Origin: VRUE01 sp963697805
GTDB lineage: Bacteria > Actinomycetota > Thermoleophilia > Solirubrobacterales > 70-9
Reading direction: 5' to 3'
DNA length: 64,000 nt
NCBI GenBank assembly: GCA_963697805.1
Contig: CAVOPB010000002.1
Span: forward strand, 868,001 to 932,000
Shown here: piece by piece, positions 21,631-29,407 of the stretch
Layout of the letters: every line of letters begins with the position of its first letter
Position numbering within the stretch: position 1 is the first letter of the stretch
Position numbers and translations under genes: made by a program
The notes under the pieces: generated by a model
Told to the model about the DNA's origin: nothing
What the model saw: the letters and a program-made list of their open reading frames with translations, nothing else
Databases searched by the model: none

Positions 21631-21755
21631 CAAGGAGGTGGAGATGAGCGCCAGGTCAGGTCTCTAAGTCCAGCTTCTCGACTATTCGTGGTTGGTATCG
21701 AGAGACGAATCGGGCCCCCGCTATGGAGAAAGGCCCCGGAATCGGGGGCTTTCCG
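21631..21755 (+). promoter_or_regulatory. Leader-like element: 7-codon ORF with strong RBS, then overlapping hairpins
   Basis: A near-ideal ribosome site AAGGAGGTG (21632-21640) precedes a tiny ORF MSARSGL with stop at 21665-21667. Next comes a stem ATTCGT (21684-21689)/ACGAAT (21705-21710). It is followed by a terminator-like hairpin at 21729-21752 (AAAG-G-CCCC, loop GGAATC, GGGG-G-CTTT). The C-run at 21715-21719 could instead pair with the G-run at 21744-21748, giving a mutually exclusive fold. This layout resembles attenuators. Neither the controlled signal nor activity is shown. Confidence 0.4.
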
Positions 21756-21887
21756 TGTCCAGGTTTGCCTGGTCTCCGGCTGCCGGGTACCATGGAGCGG
21801 CGGTGGCGGTAGGGTCGGAGCGCGCAAGAAGCATTGACGACGGTTCGTTCAGCTAACGACGATTTCGATCCCACCCGAGGAGAAGAA

Positions 21888-23108
21888 ATGAGTTTCTTGC
21901 CCCGCCTCCGCTTCGCCGCCGTGGTCGCCGCACTTCTGGTCACCCTCGGCCTGCTGGCCTCGTCCGCCTCGGCCACCAAGCCTGCAAAGGCGACGGCTGC
22001 TTCCGGGCATGGCCATGCGAGCCATGGCCATCAAGAGGCATCCGGCAAGAAGGGCAAGCACGACGGCAGGAAGGGCCATCACGACGGCAGGAAGGACAAG
22101 CGTGACCTGAGCGTGATGACCCAGAACCTCTATCTGGGCTCCAGCCTTGTGCCGGCGCTCAGTGCGAGCGACCCAGCGGCGTTCGTCGGCGCCGTCGCGC
22201 AGATCTACGCGACCGTGCAGTACACGAACTTCCCGGCGCGCGCCGAGGCGATCGCCGACGAGATCCAGGCCGAGGAGCCGGACCTCATCGGTCTGCAGGA
22301 GGTGACGAAGTGGACGACTGGTGGCGTCAACCCGCCGCCCGGCTACGACTTCCTCGCCATCCTCCAGAGCGATCTCGCCAACCGCGGGCTGGACTACTCG
22401 GTGGGTGCGGTCGCCAACAATGCGAACATCGGCCCGGCGCCCCTCGCGCTGCCGGGTTGCGTCCAGCCGGACCAGAGCATCACCTGTTCGGTGCAACTCC
22501 AGGATCGCGATGTAATCCTCGTCAACGACGACACGCATGGACTGACCTGGAGCAATCCAGAGAGCGGGCACTACACCGCTCAGGAGGTCATCAACTCGCC
22601 CGTCGGCCCGCTGTCATTCGACCGCGGCTGGGCCAGCATCGACGTGAAGCTGAAGCACCAGCCGTTCCGGTTCGTGAACACCCACCTCGAGACCGAGGAC
22701 TTCCCTGCCGTACAGCAGGCGCAGGCGGCCGAGTTCCTCGCGGGCCCGGGCAAGGGCGGGACGATCATCGCCACCGGCGACTTCAACTCCGCATCGGACG
22801 GCTCCACAACAAATTCGTACGCGCAGCTCACCGCGCCCGGCAAGTTCCGTGACGCTTGGGACGAAGATGAGCTCGGCCCCGGTAGCTCGTGCTGCCAGGA
22901 GTCGAATACGCCGCCGCTCGCGCCGGGGGCGCTGAACAATCCGGTTTCGACGCTGCGGACCCGTATCGACCTGATTCTCAGCCGCGGCGCCGCCCGCTCG
23001 GATGGAGATGAGGCCGAGCTGGTCGGGGACACGCCGTTTCAGGGGGCCCCGCCGTTCTGGCCCTCCGATCACGCCGGCGTGGTCGCCGAGGTCCGGCTAA
23101 ACGGCTGA
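21888..23108 (+). CDS. Secreted endonuclease/exonuclease/phosphatase-fold protein
   Basis: A 406-residue protein. Residues 1-~32 form a Sec signal (RLRFAAVVAALLVTLGLLA, then SSASA). A His/Lys/Gly-rich linker follows (HGHASHGHQ, KKGKHDGRKGHHDGRK), then an EEP domain: VMTQNLYLGS, GLQEV, NTHLETEDF, TGDFNSASDGS and the final SDHAGVVAEV. These are the metal/phosphate-site motifs of the DNase I/phosphodiesterase superfamily. ATG 21888 is chosen for its GAGGAGAAG site and because it starts exactly at the signal peptide. Substrate could be extracellular DNA, sphingolipid or phosphoester. The His-rich linker could bind metal. Confidence 0.88.
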   Translation: MSFLPRLRFAAVVAALLVTLGLLASSASATKPAKATAASGHGHASHGHQEASGKKGKHDGRKGHHDGRKDKRDLSVMTQNLYLGSSLVPALSASDPAAFVGAVAQIYATVQYTNFPARAEAIADEIQAEEPDLIGLQEVTKWTTGGVNPPPGYDFLAILQSDLANRGLDYSVGAVANNANIGPAPLALPGCVQPDQSITCSVQLQDRDVILVNDDTHGLTWSNPESGHYTAQEVINSPVGPLSFDRGWASIDVKLKHQPFRFVNTHLETEDFPAVQQAQAAEFLAGPGKGGTIIATGDFNSASDGSTTNSYAQLTAPGKFRDAWDEDELGPGSSCCQESNTPPLAPGALNNPVSTLRTRIDLILSRGAARSDGDEAELVGDTPFQGAPPFWPSDHAGVVAEVRLNG

Positions 23109-23128
23109 CCAGATGTAGCTACATCTGG
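23109..23128. repeat. Perfect 20-bp palindrome immediately after the EEP gene
   Basis: CCAGATGTAGCTACATCTGG reads identically on both strands and begins one base after the stop codon. As RNA it forms an 8-bp stem with an AGCT loop, possibly a terminator without a U-tract. As DNA it would suit a dimeric regulator. Confidence 0.7.
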
Positions 23129-23154
23129 CGGCTCGACATCGTGACGGGGCCGAC

Positions 23155-23262
23155 TTATGACCGCGACTTCTCGACGATCAGCGCGCTGATCAGCCTGCCC
23201 TGCGGATCGTAGGAGAGCGCGCCGAGGCCGCCGTTCAGCTCGGCTAGCGAAGTCCTCCAGTT
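23155..23262 (-). pseudogene. C-terminal remnant resembling an ECF sigma SnoaL-like domain
   Basis: The minus strand reads AELNGGLGALSYDPQGRLIS, then ALIVEKSRS and a stop. It aligns by eye with the NGQPAQMLIGPDGDVIDVL strand pair of the ECF41 factor encoded just downstream on the other strand. Nothing upstream of it is coding-like, so it looks like a left-over 3' end. The match is short and the call is tentative. Confidence 0.3.
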
Positions 23263-23276
23263 CTCGTCTTGGGGTT

Positions 23277-23303
23277 TGTCACGCCGACCCCGTTGGTTTC
23301 GTC
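23277..23303 (+). promoter_or_regulatory. ECF41-type promoter upstream of the carboxymuconolactone decarboxylase gene
   Basis: TGTCACG (23277-23283), exactly 16 bases, then CGTC (23300-23303). The published ECF41 target motif, as I recall it, is TGTCACA-N16-CGTC, so six of seven -35 positions, the spacing and the -10 all match. It lies 36 bases before the start codon of the gene that usually accompanies ECF41 sigma factors. Confidence 0.75.
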
Positions 23304-23338
23304 TTTCTTGCTGACGGCAGAAACAAGAGGAGGCAAAC

Positions 23339-23812
23339 ATGACTCAGGAATTCCCGGCAGGGCGGATGCAGATCGCCGAGCAGGCCCCGAAGCGGCTGAT
23401 GTGGGCGATGCTGAGGTTCCAGACCTCGATCGAGCTGGAGGAGCACCTCCACCACCTGTTGAGCCTGCGCGCTTCGCAGATCAACGGTTGCGCCTTCTGC
23501 ATCGACATGCACTGGAAGGACGCGCGCGCCGCGGGCGAGACCGAGGAGCGCCTCTACTCGCTCGGCGCCTGGCGCGAGAGCCCGATCTACGACGCGCGCG
23601 AGCGGGCGGCGTTGGAGCTCTGCGAGGCGATGACGCTGATCTCCGAGGGCCACGTGCCCGACGAGGTCTGGGAGCAGGCGAGCGACGCCCTCGGCGAGGA
23701 GCTCGCCCAGGTCGTCTTCGCGGTCGCCGCGATCAACACCTGGAACCGGCTGATGATCACGACGCGGGCCGAGCCGGGCCACTATGAGGCGGGGATGCTC
23801 GCCGCTGCTTGA
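23339..23812 (+). CDS. Carboxymuconolactone decarboxylase/AhpD-like protein
   Basis: A 157-residue single-domain protein with GCAFCIDMHWKDAR, the Cys51-x-x-Cys54...His58 redox site of the AhpD-like CMD family. The downstream helix (DEVWEQASDALGEELAQVV) and NTWNRLMI motif also fit. Start ATG 23339 follows GAGGAGG. It lies directly upstream of an ECF41 sigma gene and behind an ECF41-type promoter, the standard arrangement for this sigma group (established knowledge). Likely role: peroxide or electrophile detoxification; the substrate is unknown. Confidence 0.92.
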   Translation: MTQEFPAGRMQIAEQAPKRLMWAMLRFQTSIELEEHLHHLLSLRASQINGCAFCIDMHWKDARAAGETEERLYSLGAWRESPIYDARERAALELCEAMTLISEGHVPDEVWEQASDALGEELAQVVFAVAAINTWNRLMITTRAEPGHYEAGMLAAA

Positions 23813-23830
23813 GGCGGCGGGGACTGGGTA

Positions 23831-24739
23831 ATGATCCTCAGAGGGCTAATGGAAGAGCGGCGGGCCCCTGAGGCTGAGTTCGAGGAGCAGCGGAGGCTGA
23901 CCTTCGCGATCGCCTACCGGATGACCGGCAGCGTCAGCGACGCCGAGGACATCGGGCAGGAGGCCTTCCTCAGACTCGAGCGCGCCCGCCACGACGGCGA
24001 GGCGGTCGAGTCGCCGCGGGCCTGGCTCTCGACCGTGACGACACGCCTCGCGATCGACCACATGCGCTCGGCCCGAGTGCGGCGGGAGAGCTATGTCGGG
24101 CCCTGGCTGCCCGAGCCGCTCCTCACCGAGGGCAGCCCGGGCCCGGCCGAGCACGCCGAGGTGGCGGACACGGTCTCGCAGGCCTTTCTCGTCCTGCTCG
24201 AGACGCTCTCGCCGGTCGAACGGGCGGTCTTCCTGCTCCGCGACGTGTTCGGCTACGACTATCCGCAGATAGCCGAGGCGGTCGGCAAGGGGGAGCAGAA
24301 CTGCCGGCAGATTGTGCGGCGCGCCCGCAAGCACGTGGAAGCGCGCGAAGCCCGCTTCGAGGCCGATCGAAGCCACGGCGACGAGCTGCTCGACCGCTTC
24401 CTCGAGGCCAGCGAGAGTGGCGACGTCGAGGCGCTGAAGGAGACCCTGGCCGCCGACGCGGTCGTCTACTCCGACGGCGGGGGAAAGGTGACGGCGGCGC
24501 GCCGGCCGTTCTCCGGTGTCGACCGGATCGCCCGATTCATGGTGAAGATCACCGGCCGACGCCCGCGGCGGGACGGCTTCCGCCGCCGGCGGATCACCGC
24601 CAACGGCCAGCCCGCCCAGATGTTGATCGGGCCCGACGGCGACGTCATCGACGTGCTCACTGTCGAGGTCGCCGATGGCCTCATCCGGACGATCCGCATC
24701 GTCCGCAACCCGGACAAGCTCCGACACCTCCGGGCCTGA
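23831..24739 (+). CDS. ECF41-group RNA polymerase sigma factor with fused SnoaL-like domain
   Basis: A 302-residue sigma factor. Region 2 (LTFAIAYRMTGSVSDAEDI, WLSTVTTRLAIDHMRS) and region 4 (LSPVERAVFLLRDVFGYDY, then IVRRARKHV) are followed by a C-terminal NTF2/SnoaL-like domain. The three landmarks I recall for ECF41 are present: WLPEPL in the linker, DGGGK in the extension and NPDKL near the end. In this group the fused domain, rather than an anti-sigma, controls activity. The start could be ATG 23831 or ATG 23849 (MEERRAP), the latter behind AGAGGG. It lies 18 bases after the CMD gene and is probably co-transcribed with it. Confidence 0.94.
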   Translation: MILRGLMEERRAPEAEFEEQRRLTFAIAYRMTGSVSDAEDIGQEAFLRLERARHDGEAVESPRAWLSTVTTRLAIDHMRSARVRRESYVGPWLPEPLLTEGSPGPAEHAEVADTVSQAFLVLLETLSPVERAVFLLRDVFGYDYPQIAEAVGKGEQNCRQIVRRARKHVEAREARFEADRSHGDELLDRFLEASESGDVEALKETLAADAVVYSDGGGKVTAARRPFSGVDRIARFMVKITGRRPRRDGFRRRRITANGQPAQMLIGPDGDVIDVLTVEVADGLIRTIRIVRNPDKLRHLRA

Positions 24740-24881
24740 GCCGCTGCCAATGAACCTGGTACAGCCCCGCGCCGTAACCCAATACATCTCGGCCCTCGAG
24801 TCCGAGACAGCCCGCTAGCGACCCAGATCAAACGAGAACTCGACGGGTCGCCTCGGCTTGACTTCGATCAGGAGGTATGAA

Positions 24882-25418
24882 GTGACCAGGACGATCTATG
24901 CGTTTGCGCTGCTCGCTGCGCTGGGCGCGCTCGCGCTCGCCGGCTGCGGCGGCGGAAGCAGCTCCGCAGGACCTGCTTCAAGCTCATCGGAAAATGGAGG
25001 GATGACGCTGACCGGTTCCGAAGTCTCCGGCCTCGGGACGGTGCTCGTCGACTCGGAAGGGCTCACCGTCTATGAGTTCGCCAAGGACAGGGGCACGACC
25101 TCGTCGTGTTACGGCGCATGTGCAAAAGGCTGGCCGCCGGTAACCACGAAGAACGCGCCGACGGCCGGTGAAGGTGCCATGTCCTCGCAGCTCGGGACCA
25201 CCAAGCGCAAGGACGGCAATATGCAGGTGACATACGCCGGCCACCCGCTCTACACCTTCGTCGAGGATCAAAGCCCGGGCGAAGCGACTGGCAACGGGTC
25301 CCTGGCGTTCGGCGGCAAGTGGTCTGTTATCGACGAAGCCGGTTCGGCGGTGGAAAGCATGGCCGGCGGAGAATCGGAATCTGGCGAAGAAGGCTCGAGC
25401 GGCGGCTACGGGTACTGA
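24882..25418 (+). CDS. Secreted lipoprotein with repeated YxFxxD motifs
   Basis: A 178-residue lipoprotein. The signal peptide is TRTIYAFALLAALGALALAG followed by lipobox Cys22 (LALAGC) and a Ser/Gly-rich tether. Two domain copies each carry the family motif: VYEFAKD and LYTFVED, with SCYGACAKGWPPV between. This is the COG4315-type lipoprotein family of unknown function, often found near ECF sigma genes. GTG 24882 is preferred for the AGGAGG site 5-10 bases upstream and because it starts the signal peptide; an in-frame TTG lies 8 codons earlier. The tail is Glu/Ser/Gly-rich. Confidence 0.87.
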   Translation: MTRTIYAFALLAALGALALAGCGGGSSSAGPASSSSENGGMTLTGSEVSGLGTVLVDSEGLTVYEFAKDRGTTSSCYGACAKGWPPVTTKNAPTAGEGAMSSQLGTTKRKDGNMQVTYAGHPLYTFVEDQSPGEATGNGSLAFGGKWSVIDEAGSAVESMAGGESESGEEGSSGGYGY

Positions 25419-25423
25419 CGTCG

Positions 25424-25980
25424 TCAAAGAGGAGTGCGCCTAGGCCCTGGCGAGTACCTCGGTGCTCGCCAGGGCCGGCGCATACCAATCGATCTGATGG
25501 CGAAGAGCCAGGCCATCCTCTCCGGCTTGGCAGCGAGCTTCATCATCGGAGGGAGAACCAGGTCTCGGAGGACTCGGCCGACCGGTCCCGGTGCCTTGTT
25601 CGAGTCAGTCCGCTTTCCGTGCGCGATCACCCTTTCGACGCGTGGTCGCCGCAGCTCCTCATAGCGGGCGAAGGCCTGTTCGACGCTCGCGGCGTCACGG
25701 AGGCGACCTCGATGCCGCTCTCGATTGCCATCGATGCCCCCTGGCCTGAACCGGATGAGGCGGCACGAGCAGCGTCGCCGATGATGATCGTCCGTCCCCG
25801 ACTCCAGACCGTCGGAGTCTTCAGGCGGACCTGATTGCCGGTCGTCATCAGGTCCTCTGGCCGGACCATGCTCAGGATCTCGACCGCCGCTGAGTTGTCA
25901 TCCGCAAATGTGTCCAGCAGCGTCTCGAGCGATTGTGCGGATGGAACAGCTTCGGCTTCGGCGATCGAGAGCTTGGCCCC
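25424..25980 (-). pseudogene. FAD-dependent monooxygenase, truncated and frameshifted
   Basis: The C-terminal part of a PHBH/aromatic monooxygenase-type flavoprotein. The first frame reads LLDTFADDNSAAVEILSMV, VWSRGRTIIIGDAARAASSG and SGQGASMAIESG (the GDAAH-like FAD motif). A shift near 25,690 moves it to another frame: VEQAFARYEELRRPRVERVI, AHGKRTDSNKAPGPVGRVLR. The N-terminal ~two thirds, including the Rossmann GxGxxG, is absent. The right-hand end abuts a YjbR fragment on the opposite strand. Confidence 0.75.
25443..25476. terminator. Strong hairpin after the lipoprotein gene
   Basis: GGCCCTGGCGAG, a 10-base loop, then CTCGCCAGGGCC: a perfect 12-bp stem starting 25 bases after the lipoprotein stop codon. 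No T-run follows, as is common in high-GC actinobacteria. It also overlaps the degraded end of the pseudogene on the minus strand. Confidence 0.65.
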
Positions 25981-25984
25981 TGAC

Positions 25985-26208
25985 GGGCCGATCCTCGGCG
26001 TGCGCGTCGAGGATCTCGAGGTCAAGGAGGCGCTCTTACAGGACGATCCCCGGGTCTTCTTCACGACCTCGCACTTCGACGGCTACCCCGCCGTCCTGGT
26101 CCGGCTCGAGGAGATCGGGGTCGAGGAGCTGAAAGAGACGATCGTCGAAGCCTGGCTCTGCCGGGCGCCCAAGCGACTCGCGAAGAGTTACTCGACGAGC
26201 TGGGTTGA
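25985..26208 (+). pseudogene. MmcQ/YjbR-family protein, 5'-truncated
   Basis: Reads VEDLEVKEALLQDDPRVFFT, TSHFDGYPAVLVRLEEIGVE and EAWLCRAPKRLAKSY, the typical C-terminal half of the MmcQ/YjbR (DUF419-like) fold. The N-terminal half is missing at the junction with the monooxygenase remnant. A one-base shift near 26,190 is also needed to reach LDELG and the TGA at 26206-26208. Confidence 0.7.
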
Positions 26209-26209
26209 C

Positions 26210-26542
26210 TCAACCGCCGAGTACCGCCTCAATCTCGGCCAGCTGCGTCTCGATCCCGGCGCAGACTCCCTCACAGATTTCGTGCACACCCGGGTCGGCG
26301 ATCCGATAGAGCGAGCTGGTTCCCTGCTTGCGGCGAGCGACGAATCCCTCTGCGAGGAGTGCCAGGAGGTGCTTGGAGACGTTCTGCTGGGAAGCGTCGA
26401 GGACCTCGGCCAGCTCGCCCACCGACGCTTCTTCCCTGGTTCGCAGGAGGTCGATGATTCGCAGCCTGGTCGGATCGGAGAGGGCGCGGAAGCGGCGAGC
26501 GATCAGCTCCGCGGCGTCGGGGGTCAATGGGCTCTTCATCAT
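26210..26542 (-). CDS. ArsR-family transcriptional regulator
   Basis: A 110-residue winged-helix repressor: ARRFRALSDPTRLRIIDLL, then VGELAEVLDASQQNVSKHLL (recognition helix) and the wing ARRKQGTSSLYRIADP. It has no N-terminal CxC metal motif; the only Cys (ICEGVCAG) lies near the C-terminus and could form a sensor. It is divergent from the small membrane protein/MMPL pair, the usual layout for autoregulation and control of that pair. Two Met codons make the start 26542 or 26539. Confidence 0.92.
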   Translation of the reverse strand: MMKSPLTPDAAELIARRFRALSDPTRLRIIDLLRTREEASVGELAEVLDASQQNVSKHLLALLAEGFVARRKQGTSSLYRIADPGVHEICEGVCAGIETQLAEIEAVLGG

Positions 26543-26606
26543 CCCTGCTATTCTACTCTACAGTTGTTAAGTTGTTGACTTGTAATCCGACGGCCGGAGG
26601 ATAACG
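26543..26606. promoter_or_regulatory. Divergent promoter region with candidate ArsR site
   Basis: This AT-rich patch in a GC-rich region contains AGTTGTTA and AGTTGTTG as a direct repeat and AAGTTGTTGACTT as an imperfect palindrome. It probably serves both the arsR-like gene and the MMPL operon. The exact operator is a guess. Confidence 0.45.
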
Positions 26607-26837
26607 ATGCCAGCCACGACCGAAAGACCCTCCTGGCCGCTGGAGCGGATCCTCTTCCTGATGGCGGGGACGATGACCGGGCTCAGTGCTCTGCTCAGCG
26701 CCCTCGTCAGTCCCTGGTTCCTGCTGCTGACAGGCTTCGTCGCCGTCAACCAGCTGCTCTTCGTCGGCCTCGGCAACTGCCCTGCCTCGCTGGTCCTGCG
26801 GAACTTCATCGGCGTCAAGGCCGCCTGCGACCGATGA
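26607..26837 (+). CDS. Small membrane protein, DUF2892/YgaP-like
   Basis: A 76-residue protein with two hydrophobic segments (ILFLMAGTMTGLSALLSALV and FLLLTGFVAVNQLLFVGL) and the family-like ending GNCPASLVLRNFIGVKAAC. Such proteins often sit beside ArsR regulators and sulfur or metal genes. A GGAGG site precedes the ATG. Its stop overlaps the MMPL start by 4 bases, so the two are translationally coupled. Confidence 0.75.
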   Translation: MPATTERPSWPLERILFLMAGTMTGLSALLSALVSPWFLLLTGFVAVNQLLFVGLGNCPASLVLRNFIGVKAACDR

Positions 26838-29002
26838 ACGCCCTCGGCCCGATCGGCAGGCTCGGCCGCCTCGCTGCGACCCACCGCGGCACGGTCTTCA
26901 TCACCTGGGCGGTCATCGCGGTCGGCCTCGGGATGCTGGCGCCGCGGGTCGAGACGGCGCTCTCTGGCGCCGGTTGGCAGGCGAACGGCTCGGAGTCGGT
27001 GAAGGTGCGCGAACAGCTCGACGCCGGTTTCGGCGGCGCCGGCGCCTACGCCCTGCAGGTCACCGTCCACTCGCAGGAGCTGACCGTTGCCGACTCCGAT
27101 TTCCGCCGCAGCGTCGGCCGGGTCGAACACGTCCTTGCTGCCGACTCCGCTGTCGGCAGGGTGGTCGCGCCCCGTCCCGGCGCCTCGATCTCGCGTGACG
27201 GCCACACGGCGATCGTCGCCGGCACGGCCGCGAAGAGCCCCAACGAAATGGTTGCCGCCGCAACTGACCTCAAGTCGGAAGTCGCCGCCGCAGTCGCGCC
27301 GGGTGTCGACGCGAACCTGACCGGTGCCCCCGGCATGTGGTCGGACTTCAACGAAGCCAACCGCGACGCGATGTTGAAGTCGGAGCTGATCTCCTGGCCG
27401 GTGACGCTGGCGATCCTCATCGTCGCCTTCGGTTCGCTGGTCGCCGCCGGGCTGCCGCTGATGCTGACGATCGTCGGCCTGATCGCCTCCGCCGGGGTCC
27501 TCTTCCTCGGCACCCTGATCTCGCCGATCTCGATCTGGGCGATGAACTTCGCGCTGATGTTCGCGCTGGCGCTCGGCATCGACTATGCCCTCTTCATCGT
27601 GATGCGGTTCCGCGGTGCCCTCTTCGGCCGGCACGAGAAGCCCGAGGAGGCCGTCGGCGAGACGATGGACACCGCCGGCAAGGCGGTCCTTTTCTCTGGC
27701 CTGACCGTGCTGATCTCGCTCTCCGCGGTGATGCTGGTTCCCAGCCCCGCCTTCCGCTCGATGTCGGTGGGGATCATGGTCTCGGTCCTCTTCGTCCTTG
27801 CTGCGACATTGACACTGCTGCCGGCTGTGCTCTCCAAGCTCGGACCGCGGATCGACAAGCTTGCCCTCCCCTGGGCCCACTCCGGCGAGCACCGTTCGCC
27901 CGGCTTCGCCCGTTGGGCAGAGCTGCTGTGGCGGCGGCCCTTCCTCTTCGGCGGCCTCGCCCTGATCGTCCTGCTGGCCCTGGCGCTGCCGATCGTGGGC
28001 CTGCAGACCGGGATGCCGTCGATCAAGGTCGTCCCGAAGGACGACCCCTCACGCGTCGGCTACCGCCAAATCAGCACCGCCTTCGGCCCCGGTGCACCGG
28101 GGACGCTGCAGGTGACGACGCCGCGCGCAGACAGTGCGGCGAGTGTGGCGGTCCTGCGCGGCGATCGGGGGATCGCCGCGGTGTCGGCGCCGGTGAACGG
28201 CGCCGACGGCCTGGTCCTGATCCACGCGGTGCCGAGCAGTGGTCCCTCCAGCGACGCAAGCGCAAACGTCATCGACAGGCTCCGGACCGATCTGCCCACC
28301 GCAGCGCTCCTCGGCGGCCCCTCGGTCGAAAACCACGACCTCGAAGCATCGCTGGCGTCGAAGACGCCACTCGCGATCGGGGTCATTCTCGCGCTCGGCT
28401 TCCTGCTCCTTCTGATCGCGTTCCAGGCGCCACTGATCGCGGCGATCGGAGTCCTCGCCAACCTGCTCTCGACCGGCGCGGCCTTCGGCGTCGCCACGCT
28501 GATCTTCCAACACGGCCACCTCTCGGGCCTGCTCGGCTTCGAATCCCAGGGCTTCCTCGACGCCTGGGGCCCGATCTTCTTCTTCGCGATGATCTTCGCG
28601 ATCGCGATGGACTACACGGTCTTCCTGCTCTCCTCGGCGCGCGAGCACTGGGAACGAAGCGGAGACGCGAAGGATGCGATGGTTGGCGGTCTCGCTCACT
28701 CGGGGCGGGTGATCCTTGCTGCGGGGGCGGTGATGGTCGCCGTCTTCTTCACCTTCGCCCTCTCGGGGCCGCTGCCGCCCAAGGAAATGGGCACGATCCT
28801 CGGCGTCGCCGTCCTGCTCGATGCCTTCCTGGTCCGGCTGCTTCTGCTGCCGGTGTTCCTGAGGGTGGCCGGCGCGCGCGCCTGGTACCTGCCCGGCTGG
28901 CTCGACCGGATCCTGCCCGATGTCCACTTCGGGCATGGCGGATCGATGGCGCCTCCTCCGGCGTCGGACGAGCCGCGCGCCCCCGTCGGCACCGCGGCCT
29001 GA
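26834..29002 (+). CDS. MMPL/RND-family transporter
   Basis: A 722-residue MMPL protein. TM1 (VFITWAVIAVGLGMLAPRVE) is followed by a periplasmic domain and a TM2-6 block containing ALGIDYALFIVMRFRGALFG. A second half repeats the plan with FAIAMDYTVFLLSSAREHWE. The paired (G/M)DYxxF motifs are those of mycobacterial MmpL and bacterial YdfJ lipid exporters. The start overlaps the preceding small membrane protein. Divergent ArsR control suggests a stress- or metal-triggered efflux role, but the cargo (lipid or drug) is unknown. Confidence 0.93.
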   Translation: MNALGPIGRLGRLAATHRGTVFITWAVIAVGLGMLAPRVETALSGAGWQANGSESVKVREQLDAGFGGAGAYALQVTVHSQELTVADSDFRRSVGRVEHVLAADSAVGRVVAPRPGASISRDGHTAIVAGTAAKSPNEMVAAATDLKSEVAAAVAPGVDANLTGAPGMWSDFNEANRDAMLKSELISWPVTLAILIVAFGSLVAAGLPLMLTIVGLIASAGVLFLGTLISPISIWAMNFALMFALALGIDYALFIVMRFRGALFGRHEKPEEAVGETMDTAGKAVLFSGLTVLISLSAVMLVPSPAFRSMSVGIMVSVLFVLAATLTLLPAVLSKLGPRIDKLALPWAHSGEHRSPGFARWAELLWRRPFLFGGLALIVLLALALPIVGLQTGMPSIKVVPKDDPSRVGYRQISTAFGPGAPGTLQVTTPRADSAASVAVLRGDRGIAAVSAPVNGADGLVLIHAVPSSGPSSDASANVIDRLRTDLPTAALLGGPSVENHDLEASLASKTPLAIGVILALGFLLLLIAFQAPLIAAIGVLANLLSTGAAFGVATLIFQHGHLSGLLGFESQGFLDAWGPIFFFAMIFAIAMDYTVFLLSSAREHWERSGDAKDAMVGGLAHSGRVILAAGAVMVAVFFTFALSGPLPPKEMGTILGVAVLLDAFLVRLLLLPVFLRVAGARAWYLPGWLDRILPDVHFGHGGSMAPPPASDEPRAPVGTAA

Positions 29003-29083
29003 GCAGAGGCGACTACGTGCGCTCCCTCAGCCAGTGGCATCCAAGGCCGTGGGTTTCTGGAGTGAAGCGGGTAGACATCCAGG

Positions 29084-29329
29084 ATGCCACTTTGGATTGC
29101 CCGCAAGGCCGCACCGACGATCTGGCGTCGGATTCCGTGGAAGGTCGTCTGGGCCGTCGCCGTATGGCTGGTGAAAAAGGGCAAAGAGCGCGTCCATAAG
29201 AACCTCACCCAGAGAGAACAACGGGAACTGCTTGACCTCGTGACGAAATCAAGAGGCCGACCCTCGAGTCTCTCCCAGCGTGATCGCTCCCGGATCAGGA
29301 ACATCGCCGGCAACGCGGTTCGTGGGTGA
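29084..29329 (+). CDS. Conserved small basic protein of unknown function
   Basis: 81 residues with an N-terminal amphipathic/hydrophobic stretch (WKVVWAVAVWLVKKGKERV) and a polar C-terminal half (LTQREQRELLDLVTKSRGRP, SSLSQRDRSRIRNIAG). The pattern is protein-like and resembles short actinobacterial hypotheticals I have seen, but I cannot name a function. It may be membrane-associated. Confidence 0.6.
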   Translation: MPLWIARKAAPTIWRRIPWKVVWAVAVWLVKKGKERVHKNLTQREQRELLDLVTKSRGRPSSLSQRDRSRIRNIAGNAVRG

Positions 29330-29407
29330 CTCTGCCGCGACCGCTTCCGCCGTTGCAGCTCACCGGCTCGGATTGGCCCGGCAGCTACCGGGGTAGCGGT
29401 GCAGCGC

